From Haematococcus lacustris (taxonomy: Eukaryota > Chlorophyta > Chlorophyceae > Chlamydomonadales > Haematococcaceae): a DNA stretch of 64,000 nucleotides. A model generated the notes under the pieces. The model was given only the letters and a program-made list of their open reading frames with translations. It did not search any database and was not told the origin of the DNA. The stretch spans positions 7,123,841 to 7,187,840 of the forward strand of contig JASKMD010000019.1 of the NCBI GenBank assembly GCA_030144725.1. Direction: 5' to 3'. A program made the translations under genes and the position numbers. This document shows, one piece after another, positions 10,043-19,464 of the stretch (its first letter is position 1; each line of letters opens with the position of its first letter).

Positions 10043-11627
10043 ATGGTTGGCCAGAAAAGGGGAGTGATGGCTACATGTGCCAATGCCCAGAAAGGGAGAG
10101 AGGCTCTGGCACAGCGCAGGGCTGCTGAAGCTGAGGACAAGGCCCAGGCTGTTGCCGCTGAGGCTGAGGCCAAAGCACAGGCTGATGCTTGTGCTTATGA
10201 GGCACAGTTGCACCAGCTGCAGGCTGACCTGCAGCAGAGGGAGCAGCAAGTTGCTGACACCCAGCGCTTGCAACATGCACAGCAACAGATGCATGACATC
10301 CAGCGGGAAGAAATTCAACGCAAGGAGCAGCAGGTGGTAGAGCAGCAGCACCAGTTGCAGCAACAGCAGGCCGACTTGCACCTGAGGGAGCAGCAGGTGG
10401 CTGAGCAGCACCAACTGCAGCAGCAGCAGCAGGCAGACATGCACCTGAGGGAGCAGCAGGTGACGGAGCAGCATCACCAACTGCAGCAACAGCAGGCAGA
10501 CGTGCTCCTGAGGGAGCGGCAGGTGGCTGAGCAGCAGCACCAACTGCAGCAGCAGCAGCAGGCAGACAGGCTCTTGAGGGAGAAGCAAGTGGCAGAGCAG
10601 CAGCACCAGCTGCAGTTGCAGCAGCAGCTTAACAGGTTGCAGCAACAGCTCGAGGCACAAAGTGCAGGTGAATTGCAACGCCAGGTGCAGCAGCAGCTGG
10701 CAGTACAACAACACTTGTTGCAGCAGCAGCATGCAGACCTGCTACTGAAGCAGCAGCATGTGGAGAAGCAGCTGCAAGAGGCTGCAGACCAGCAGGGTGT
10801 CAGCACCAACCACCCCCTCCCAGACCATTCTACATGCTCTCCCCTCGTCCCTGGGTCCCTCAGGTCACCCCTCTTCAAGCGCTTACGCCAAGACACAACA
10901 CAAGCGCCCATGCCAAGGTACGCAGTTCCCATGCATGACCTCCCAAGCACCCACCGCCACACCTCCCACTGAAACCATTCTGGGATGCATGTGTGCATGT
11001 GCAGGCATGTTAGTGCATCCTGAGCTGGTGGGGAAAGTGTGTGGGGCTGCTGTGCTGACAGATTGGGCAAACAAGCATTTCGCCGTGCCATGCCATGCAC
11101 AAGACACTAGTGCCAGCCACCGGCAACGTGGACACATCATGTTTCGGCGCTACCTGGTGCTTGACCTTGCTAGGCAAGCAACAGTATGCAGTATGCCTGA
11201 GGCTGATGTGCAGCGCATGCATGATAATGTGGTGGGGTGCAGGGCGATGCACCGCATGGTGTTCACACCTGACAGGGAGCAGCCTCAATGGGCCATGGCT
11301 GCTTGTGCATGCAGCACGTGCATGAGGGTGCCATGCCTACCGTGCATGAAGCCTGACAGCACCACCCCACTTAAGCCCATGCCCATGTTTCAAGACACTG
11401 TGCAGGAGGTGAGGGATGACGAAGAGTGTTATGCATTGTTGATGTTGTTCCATTCCGATTTGCTGCATGATGAGGTGTGCTTTGGCAAACTGACCAACAA
11501 ACACTGTGAACGATATCGCATGCACATGGGGTGGGAGAGGCAAGATGGACGTAGGGAATTGCGTCGTTTGGTGCGCAGAGAGCTACTAAGTGAGCAGCTG
11601 GAGGCTGAATATGAGGCGGACAATTGA
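10043..11627 (+). pseudogene. Element X protein gene of copy B, missing one internal segment
   Basis: 10043-10797 encodes the Gln-rich coiled coil, with clear ~22-residue repeats built on LREQQVAEQ. The conserved C-terminal half resumes at 11006 (MLVHPELVGKVCG) in another frame and stops at 11627. Between them are 208 bp ending in a good acceptor (TGTGCAG), where copy A has about 47 codons (FKGAKAIRLHLANRFG to KKEWREQ). Either an exon has been lost with flanking intron retained, or this is a partly spliced arrangement. The left breakpoint of the 6.8-kb tandem duplication (10886) falls inside this gap. Confidence 0.6.
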
Positions 11628-12689
11628 TATGGCTGGGTGTAAGATGCACGGGGGTCTACTTTGGAGCAAAACAAACGGTGTAATGTGCATGGGGTCTACT
11701 TTGAAGCATCACAGACGGCCCACAGATGAAGACAACGCGTTTCTGGTTTCCAGACATGTCAAGAACCCACACAAGGAAACGCACACAACTGGCAGTCCAT
11801 CATTCGACGTCCTGGTTGGACAGTTATGGCGGCCGGAAAAGTGCCCATTTGGAGGAAATTGGACATGGGGTGTCGCGACACTGGTTGCACGCTGTTCGGG
11901 TGCAGGGACAGGCCACAAGCCGTACCATCACTCTTAGACATCTCATCAGCACTAGCACTAGCACTAGAACACATGTCAGGGGGGGTCCTGCGCCCGACAA
12001 AAATTCAAAAAAACATCCTTTTCAAAAAAACATCGCGTCCATGTCGCTGGGCCACTGAGCGCGACAGCTGTTCTCTTATCACAGCCCCACTAAGCAGGCC
12101 ATTCCCGGCACAGCGCGACCCGATTTCCCAGCACCAGGGCTGTGGGATACGGGCTTACGGAATACGGATCCGCTTACGTGCTTACCGTAATACGTGGTCA
12201 CACCCGTAAGGTTCCGCCTAACCGATCCGTAAGGTTCCGCCGTAAGGGGCCCATGCAAGCATCTTTTTCGCTGTTCCCCTTCCGCCTTCCCTACTTCCGC
12301 CAACCCTGCTTTCCCTTGTTCCGCAAACCTTAAACACTTGCTTACTTTGTTACTTGGTGTGTTTGCAACCTTAACTCATCCCAACCTCTCGCAGCCCAAC
12401 CATCAGCCATCAACATCACCTTCAGCCTCGTGCCAAAGCAGGTCTGCACTGTCACAGCAGCTGCTGGGTTGCTAGGCTGCCGAACCTTGAACCCTCCCCA
12501 TCGCAGTCATGCAATGAAGTCATGCATGCAGTGAACTGGCGCCCTTGTAGCGTGCGCCACTGACGTGAGTATTGCGCCAGATGCCTTCCAGCACCTGCAC
12601 GACATGGGGTAGTAGTAGGTGGCACAAGCAGAAAGATGGCACAGTAGCAGGTGGCACAAGCAAAAAGATGCCTCCTTGGCTCACCTCTT

Positions 12690-15564
12690 GGTCCTAGCTC
12701 TGGTCCTGCGGGGTCTTGCGCATCCACCTCTCGTACTCCTCCCAGTCTGCATCCGACAAGGTCTTCGGCTTGCGCTCCAACACTCTCCTGAGTGAAAAAC
12801 AACGAATTACATGCACATGCAGCACACATGCACATGCAGCATGCCACAGCAGCATCAGCAATAGCACCCAAAAGTTTGCGCCAGGCTGGAGGATAGTGTG
12901 TAGTACTTGATGATGTCACGGACGATCTCACAGTGTTTGATCACCAGCTCCAGGGTGAGCACGTCTGCATGAGGGCAGGGCAGGGCAGCCCAAAAGTTTG
13001 CGCCAGGCTGGAGGATAGTGTGTAGTACTTGATGATGTCACGGACGATCTCACAGTGTTTGATCACCAGCTCCAGGGTGAGCACGTATGCATGAGGGCAG
13101 GGCAGGGCAGGGCAGGGCAGGGCACGTCTGCATGAGAGCACGTCTGCATGAGGGCAGGGCAGGGCAGGGCAGGGCAGGGCAGGGCAGGGCAGGGCAGGGC
13201 AGGGCAGGGCAGGGCAGGGCAGGGCAGGGCAGGGCAGGGCAGGGCAGGGCAGGGCAGGGCAGGGCAGGGCAGGGCAGGGCAGGGCAGGGCAGGGCAGGGC
13301 AGGGCAGGGCAGGGCAGGGCAGGGCAGGGCAGGGCAGGGCAGGGCAGGGCAGGGCAGGGCAGGGCAGGGCAGGGCAGGGCAGGGCAGGGCAGGGCAGGGC
13401 AGGGCAGGGCAGGGCAGGGCAGGGCAGGGCAGGGCAGGGCAGGGCAGGGCAGGGCAGGGCAGGGCAGGGCAGGGCAGGGCAGGGCAGGGCAGGGCAGGGC
13501 AGGGCAGGGCAGGGCAGGGCAGGGCAGGGCAGGGCAGGGCAGGGCAGGGCAGGGCAGGGCAGGGCAGGGCAGGGCAGGGCAGGGCAGGGCAGGGCAGGGC
13601 AGGGCAGGGCAGGGCAGGGCAGGGCAGGGCAGGGCAGGGCAGGGCAGGGCAGGGCAGGGCAGGGCAGGGCAGGGCAGGGCAGGGCAGGGCAGGGCAGGGC
13701 AGGGCAGGGCAGGGCAGGGCAGGGCAGGGCAGGGCAGGGCAGGGCAGGGCAGGGCAGGGCAGGGCAGGGCAGGGCAGGGCAGGGCAGGGCAGGGCAGGGC
13801 AGGGCAGGGCAGGGCAGGGCAGGGCAGGGCAGGGCAGGGCAGGGCAGGGCAGGGCAGGGCAGGGCAGGGCAGGGCAGGGCAGGGCAGGGCAGGGCAGGGC
13901 AGGGCAGGGCAGGGCAGGGCAGGGCAGGGCAGGGCAGGGCAGGGCAGGGCAGGGCAGGGCAGGGCAGGGCAGGGCAGGGCAGGGCAGGGCAGGGCAGGGC
14001 AGGGCAGGGCAGGGCAGGGCAGGGCAGGGCAGGGCAGGGCAGGGCAGGGCAGGGCAGGGCAGGGCAGGGCAGGGCAGGGCAGGGCAGGGCAGGGCAGGGC
14101 AGGGCAGGGCAGGGCAGGGCAGGGCAGGGCAGGGCAGGGCAGGGCAGGGCAGGGCAGGGCAGGGCAGGGCAGGGCAGGGCAGGGCAGGGCAGGGCAGGGC
14201 AGGGCAGGGCAGGGCAGGGCAGGGCAGGGCAGGGCAGGGCAGGGCAGGGCAGGGCAGGGCAGGGCAGGGCAGGGCAGGGCAGGGCAGGGCAGGGCAGGGC
14301 AGGGCAGGGCAGGGCAGGGCAGGGCAGGGCAGGGCAGGGCAGGGCAGGGCAGGGCAGGGCAGGGCAGGGCAGGGCAGGGCAGGGCAGGGCAGGGCAGGGC
14401 AGGGCAGGGCAGGGCAGGGCAGGGCAGGGCAGGGCAGGGCAGGGCAGGGCAGGGCAGGGCAGGGCAGGGCAGGGCAGGGCAGGGCAGGGCAGGGCAGGGC
14501 AGGGCAGGGCAGGGCAGGGCAGGGCAGGGCAGGGCAGGGCAGGGCAGGGCAGGGCAGGGCAGGGCAGGGCAGGGCAGGGCAGGGCAGGGCAGGGCAGGGC
14601 AGGGCAGGGCAGGGCAGGGCAGGGCAGGGCAGGGCAGGGCAGGGCAGGGCAGGGCAGGGCAGGGCAGGGCAGGGCAGGGCAGGGCAGGGCAGGGCAGGGC
14701 AGGGCAGGGCAGGGCAGGGCAGGGCAGGGCAGGGCAGGGCAGGGCAGGGCAGGGCAGGGCAGGGCAGGGCAGGGCAGGGCAGGGCAGGGCAGGGCAGGGC
14801 AGGGCAGGGCAGGGCAGGGCAGGGCAGGGCAGGGCAGGGCAGGGCAGGGCAGGGCAGGGCAGGGCAGGGCAGGGCAGGGCAGGGCAGGGCAGGGCAGGGC
14901 AGGGCAGGGCAGGGCAGGGCAGGGCAGGGCAGGGCAGGGCAGGGCACCTTTTAGGTAGAGGTCCTGCACATGCATATGGCACGGCACACCCAGGACTTTG
15001 GGGTACTTCTCCTCAACAAGCAGGCTTGAGAGCCCGTACAAACTCCAAGAAGGCGTCTGACTCTACAATGGTGAGAGGCAGGCCATCACGCAGTAGCCAC
15101 TCCAATAGCAAGCGGGCAACATTATTGTTGCCAACCTCCTGGCTTGGGCCTTCCAGGCCCTGCCTGGCCTCTAGGTGCTGACGGACGACATGCACGTTGG
15201 CTGAGTCAGCCATGGCCTCGGCACTCGAAAGGTACGAGCAGGCCGCTGTTAGCAGGTGTGCACCGAGGTGGTTCGGGTTGCTGCCAAGGGCGGCCTTGGC
15301 AGCAAAGGAGCAGAATTTGCACATGCGCCTGTCGCTAGCGCAACCATCGCCATTTGCGCCAAAATGCCTCTGATACCAGACCGGTGTGCTGATGTTGGGC
15401 TGTTCTGTCCTGCTGCGCTTTCTAAGCGGCCTAGAGATGCCGGGGATCTGCTGCACATCCTCTGCCGTGGCCATGGAGGATCGTCGCAAGAGGGTCTGCA
15501 TCTGCTGAGTGGCGCGTGGTGACCCCAGCTCCATGGCAGTCGATGTGCGCTGGTCGCGACGCAC
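12690..15564 (-). pseudogene. Truncated hAT transposase gene, copy 1
   Basis: Exon 1 (15564 to about 15013) encodes an N-terminal BED-like zinc-binding region (CASDRRMCKFCSF...LGAHLLTAAC) and the hAT motif LPLTIVESDAFLEFVRALKP. Then LLVEEKYPKVLGVPCHMHVQDLYLK (positions ~15015-14950; key residues CxxH...L.LK) matches the end of the DUF659 region. The frame crosses the CCCTG array: LYLK, one base, a GTGCCC donor, the array, a CATGCAG acceptor, then DVLTLELVIKHCEIVRDII, exactly the hAT LLKDI..vi.kak.iv.fi order. This exon is tandemly duplicated (12867-12988, 12989-13110). A last exon (RVLERKPKTLSDADWEEYERW) ends at a TAG near 12697. The core between ALKP and EEKYP, and the C-terminal dimerisation domain, are absent. 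Confidence 0.8.
13151..14945. repeat. (AGGGC)359 perfect pentanucleotide satellite, copy 1
   Basis: 1795 bp of uninterrupted AGGGC/CCCTG units lie inside the intron of the hAT transposase. No substitution is visible across the whole array. Minor satellites of 3-6 units flank it (12974-12988, 13095-13124). Because 5 is not a multiple of 3 and the unit contains no stop, every frame stays open on both strands, giving 600-codon artefacts (GQGRA, LPCPA). Confidence 0.98.
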
Positions 15565-16092
15565 TAATTCTACTGCGGGGCTTTAAGGTCACTGGGTGCT
15601 TCACACATACGGGTGGCGGTTGGATCCGGATTTGACCCGTATTACTTACGGATATACATACGTACGGGTTACCACCCGTATATCCGTAACTTACCCCGTA
15701 TTGCCACAGCCCTGCCCAGCACCCCCGCCCACCCCGGCACAGGTGCACATCAGCCCGAGCAGCCCGCTAGCTTCGCTTTGATGAGCTGCACCGCCCTGCG
15801 CAAAAATCGTTGTAAAACTCGTAAAGACCGGTCGGAGTTTATCAGGGGTGCAGCCAATGGCGGGGGTGACCAGCAGGCAGCTGGTGCAGGTGCCGCCCCT
15901 GACCTGCCCCCCCCTCCTGCTGCCCCCCCTGGCAGCAGCAGGCAGCAGGTGCAAGTGCAGCCCGAGGGCTGCTCAACCATCCACTTGTTGCTGCAGCTGA
16001 GGAGCAGCAGGGGACCACAGCGGAGATGAACACGAGCTCGTCACGCAAGCGCGGGGCGGGCGTGAGAGACTGGACACAAACTGCCCAGCAAG

Positions 16093-17090
16093 GTAACATA
16101 ACAGTGGCCTACACACCTTGCAGAATCAGTTGCATATGTTCAGTTGCATATGTTTGACATATGTGCTCAGTTGCTCAGTTGCATATGTTTGACATGCCAT
16201 GATCACCGATGTTACCGCGGCGACGGTCCATGACTGTTTGCAGGGGCTACTGGGCCACGTCGGTCGCGGCGGTCGGTCGCGGCGAGGCGCGCATGAGGAA
16301 AACAAGCATGCACTTAAATGTTGAGATTTGAGCCGCCAGTGCGCTCAGCACAATGCACGGAAACTAATGAAACACGTTTTACCCCGCGTGGCTGAGATGT
16401 GGCGTCCTTTTTATCTCCAGGGGTAGGTTTCCTGTTAGTTGGGGCCGCCTGACCCGAACTCCCTAGAATCGGGGGGTGGCCAAGCAGCCTGACGGCTTGA
16501 ACGGTGAAAGCCATCCTCACAACGAAACCTGAAAATGTTTTGCGTCTTTACAGAAGAAACGGTGTGGGTTGTCGGTAGGTGGAGTTGCCCCAACCGAGGT
16601 GCACGTTGTCTCATGTATCACACAATTATTACCATTCCCTGTGTCACTATGACTCCCTTGTATAAACCCTGCGATGCTATAGAGGCCAGTCAGTGCAACT
16701 ATACACCACCGCTGCCTAGTTGTGCGAATGTCCCCCGCAAACCTCAAACTATTAGACGCCTCATCATTTTCTGTCCTCAGCAGATATCCTACCTACACTG
16801 CAACAACAACTTTTGCCAGCTACGGCGCGCTACGAAATTGCTTGTGTGGTCATCTTACTTGCACCATACAGATGCGACGGGGTGAGCCGGGACTTGATGA
16901 ACAGATTAGATGTCGTATCGCCATCTATCTTTGCGGTCGCCATGGGCGGCTTCTTCTTCGCCCCTTCGTTGCTTAGACTGGCAACGGCCTGCACGTCGCA
17001 TCGCAAGTCACTCTATCAATGACGGCGCAGTGCGCGTGCGCTCCCGGTGCACCTCAGCAGCTGCTGCGGAGCCCTAAGAGTCTTGCGTAC
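16093..17090. other. Region between the split host exon and the TPR-gene exon
   Basis: I see no supportable gene. 16120-16195 has a short tandem of 'cagttgcatatgtttgacat'. 16440-16520 ('ggtggcc.agc.gcctgacggct..aacggtg.aagccatcctcac') matches 5655-5705, marking another dispersed repeat end. The segment recurs at 22453-23450. Confidence 0.5.
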
Positions 17091-17252
17091 CTCTTGAGCT
17101 GAGGTGTACCGCTTGAGCTGTGTGATGCGGTTCTCAAGCTCGACGACGGTGTTGTCGTTGGCGCCGAGGCGTGCGGTGAATAGCTCCCGAGCGGCTTCGA
17201 ACTGCTCGGCTGCCCTCCCAAACATGCGCTTCGCCACATACACGTCACCCTC
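17091..17252 (-). pseudogene. Duplicated orphan exon of the TPR gene
   Basis: This 54-codon exon (EGDVYVAKRMFGRAAEQFE...KRYTSAQE) is identical to 23451-23612. In this first duplication copy the upstream exons of the gene are missing: the block ends at 17660, immediately after the hAT MITE. The exon is therefore stranded 6.4 kb away on the far side of the functional one, and might be spliced only as an alternative last exon. Confidence 0.75.
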
Positions 17253-17257
17253 CTGCG

Positions 17258-17658
17258 CAGTGATGGGTAATACAAGATACGTGTATCGATACCGATACGT
17301 ATTTTTTGTATAATACAAGAATACACGTATCGTATTAAAAGATACAAGTGCCGGCCGGCAAGTTGCGTGGATGCCTTCGATGCAGCTGCTGGTTGCTGCC
17401 ACAACTAGAGTCCGCGCTAAAGGCATGCCGCGCGGGGCTAAAGCCATCGGCCTGCTCCCGGAGCAGTCGGTCGCATGTGACTTTCCAACGTCGCCGTGCT
17501 GCCCAGACATCAAGGACAGGCTGCAGACTGGCTGCGCTGCTCCTTTCACGCGTGACATGTTGCCTCTGTATCGCTGTATTGTATCGATACACAAAATACA
17601 CGTTTTCTCTTGTATTTTCTTGTATTTCCTGTATCGATACACGTATTACCCATCACTG
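17258..17658. mobile_element. 401-bp hAT MITE, duplication copy 1
   Basis: The terminal inverted repeats start CAGTGATGGGTAATAC and end GTATTACCCATCACTG. CTCCTGCG (17250-17257) is the left target duplication; only CT of the right one survives (17659-17660) because the segmental-duplication junction cuts it. Palindromic TGTATCGATACA motifs lie just inside both ends. The interior (17345-17575) is GC-rich and has no recognisable transposase. Confidence 0.9.
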
Positions 17659-17780
17659 CTCGCCAAGACACAACACAAGCGCCCATGCCAAGGTACGCAG
17701 TTCCCATGCATGACCTCCCAAGCACCCACCGCCACACCTCCCACTGAAACCATTCTGGGATGCATGTGTGCATGTGCAGG

Positions 17781-18402
17781 CATGTTAGTGCATCCTGAGC
17801 TGGTGGGGAAAGTGTGTGGGGCTGCTGTGCTGACAGATTGGGCAAACAAGCATTTCGCCGTGCCATGCCATGCACAAGACACTAGTGCCAGCCACCGGCA
17901 ACGTGGACACATCATGTTTCGGCGCTACCTGGTGCTTGACCTTGCTAGGCAAGCAACAGTATGCAGTATGCCTGAGGCTGATGTGCAGCGCATGCATGAT
18001 AATGTGGTGGGGTGCAGGGCGATGCACCGCATGGTGTTCACACCTGACAGGGAGCAGCCTCAATGGGCCATGGCTGCTTGTGCATGCAGCACGTGCATGA
18101 GGGTGCCATGCCTACCGTGCATGAAGCCTGACAGCACCACCCCACTTAAGCCCATGCCCATGTTTCAAGACACTGTGCAGGAGGTGAGGGATGACGAAGA
18201 GTGTTATGCATTGTTGATGTTGTTCCATTCCGATTTGCTGCATGATGAGGTGTGCTTTGGCAAACTGACCAACAAACACTGTGAACGATATCGCATGCAC
18301 ATGGGGTGGGAGAGGCAAGATGGACGTAGGGAATTGCGTCGTTTGGTGCGCAGAGAGCTACTAAGTGAGCAGCTGGAGGCTGAATATGAGGCGGACAATT
18401 GA
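17781..18402 (+). pseudogene. C-terminal half of element X protein gene in duplication copy 2
   Basis: This is identical to 11006-11627: MLVHPELVGKVCG at the start, the CxCxxC..CxxC cluster, LLHDEVCFGKLTNKHCERY, and a stop at 18402. The coiled-coil half was left outside the duplication, so this is a fragment. The long frame running into it from 17371 crosses the MITE and is not a gene. Confidence 0.8.
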
Positions 18403-19464
18403 TATGGCTGGGTGTAAGATGCACGGGGGTCTACTTTGGAGCAAAACAAACGGTGTAATGTGCATGGGGTCTACTTTGAAGCATCACAGACGGCCCACAG
18501 ATGAAGACAACGCGTTTCTGGTTTCCAGACATGTCAAGAACCCACACAAGGAAACGCACACAACTGGCAGTCCATCATTCGACGTCCTGGTTGGACAGTT
18601 ATGGCGGCCGGAAAAGTGCCCATTTGGAGGAAATTGGACATGGGGTGTCGCGACACTGGTTGCACGCTGTTCGGGTGCAGGGACAGGCCACAAGCCGTAC
18701 CATCACTCTTAGACATCTCATCAGCACTAGCACTAGCACTAGAACACATGTCAGGGGGGGTCCTGCGCCCGACAAAAATTCAAAAAAACATCCTTTTCAA
18801 AAAAACATCGCGTCCATGTCGCTGGGCCACTGAGCGCGACAGCTGTTCTCTTATCACAGCCCCACTAAGCAGGCCATTCCCGGCACAGCGCGACCCGATT
18901 TCCCAGCACCAGGGCTGTGGGATACGGGCTTACGGAATACGGATCCGCTTACGTGCTTACCGTAATACGTGGTCACACCCGTAAGGTTCCGCCTAACCGA
19001 TCCGTAAGGTTCCGCCGTAAGGGGCCCATGCAAGCATCTTTTTCGCTGTTCCCCTTCCGCCTTCCCTACTTCCGCCAACCCTGCTTTCCCTTGTTCCGCA
19101 AACCTTAAACACTTGCTTACTTTGTTACTTGGTGTGTTTGCAACCTTAACTCATCCCAACCTCTCGCAGCCCAACCATCAGCCATCAACATCACCTTCAG
19201 CCTCGTGCCAAAGCAGGTCTGCACTGTCACAGCAGCTGCTGGGTTGCTAGGCTGCCGAACCTTGAACCCTCCCCATCGCAGTCATGCAATGAAGTCATGC
19301 ATGCAGTGAACTGGCGCCCTTGTAGCGTGCGCCACTGACGTGAGTATTGCGCCAGATGCCTTCCAGCACCTGCACGACATGGGGTAGTAGTAGGTGGCAC
19401 AAGCAGAAAGATGGCACAGTAGCAGGTGGCACAAGCAAAAAGATGCCTCCTTGGCTCACCTCTT

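Larger units (their letters stand above)
12135..15714 (-). mobile_element. hAT transposon with satellite-filled intron, copy 1
   Basis: The termini are CAGGGCTGTGG-ATACGGG at 12135 and its complement ending 15714 (CCCGTATTGCCACAGCCCTG). The 8-bp target duplication CCCAGCAC lies at 12127-12134 and 15715-15722. In element X copy A the corresponding site is single (CTCAGCAC on the minus strand, near 5900), which serves as a related empty site. Subterminal regions are rich in ATACGGG/CCGTAA motifs on both sides (12150-12245, 15607-15700), as expected for hAT transposase binding. The length is 3580 bp, half of it the pentanucleotide array. The transposase is truncated, so this copy is probably non-autonomous. 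Confidence 0.92.
9428..15871 (+). mobile_element. Element X copy B, interrupted by a hAT element
   Basis: The left end (9428) and right end (15871) match the termini of copy A, with one substitution in the left repeat (GGTCAT for GGTCAC). AGCA flanks it at 9424-9427 and 15872-15875. Subtracting the hAT (12135-15714) and one 8-bp duplication leaves about 2.86 kb. The copy retains splice-like signals in its 5' part that copy A lacks (for example FSG|GTTAGC near 9692, GFLLNTG|GTACAG near 9894). It is inverted relative to copy A, so the pair could form a ~2.4-kb-arm inverted repeat around 8199-9427. Confidence 0.8.
9192..16092 (+). pseudogene. Unassigned host exon split by insertion of element X copy B
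   Basis: After the CCCTAG acceptor, 9192-9427 reads as one frame containing ELQAYLRFHQQEVMKGWLKP, then AHIRKAVAALHGDELEAG, then a Pro/Ala-rich tail. Element X occupies 9428-15871. Removing it with one AGCA target duplication joins CAG CAG CA to G GCA GCT and restores the same frame (QQQAAGAGAAPDLPPPP). The flanks repeat each other (9365-9415 and 15883-15933), so the exon already held a ~60-bp tandem repeat. Further on, the likelier frame (LLNHPLVAAAEEQQ...SSRKRGAGVRDW) ending at a GTAACA donor (16092) is shifted by one base, possibly in the C7 run near 15907. The family is unrecognised; the gene is presumably inactive. Confidence 0.5.
10886..17660. repeat. Tandem segmental duplication, copy 1 (6775 bp)
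   Basis: This block is repeated directly at 17661-24020. Offsets are +6775 before the AGGGC array and +6360 after it; the difference of 415 bp is 83 pentamers. Outside the array I noticed two substitutions (13087 A versus 19862 C; 15810 T versus 22170 C). The junction joins CATCACTGCT to CGCCAAGAC with at most one base of microhomology. The unit holds half of element X, a complete hAT element, the tail of the split host exon, one TPR-gene exon and a hAT MITE. Confidence 0.95.

Noticed and set aside
12941..15181. Open frames of 500-680 codons on both strands (LPCPA and GQGRA repeats), also at 19716-21541
   Set aside because: They are generated by the stop-free AGGGC/CCCTG array; the flanking hAT coding blocks show that the array is an intron.
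17371..18402. A 343-codon frame ending in the element X C-terminal region
   Set aside because: Its first 90 codons are MITE sequence running across the duplication junction into element X; it is a fusion created by the rearrangement, not a gene.
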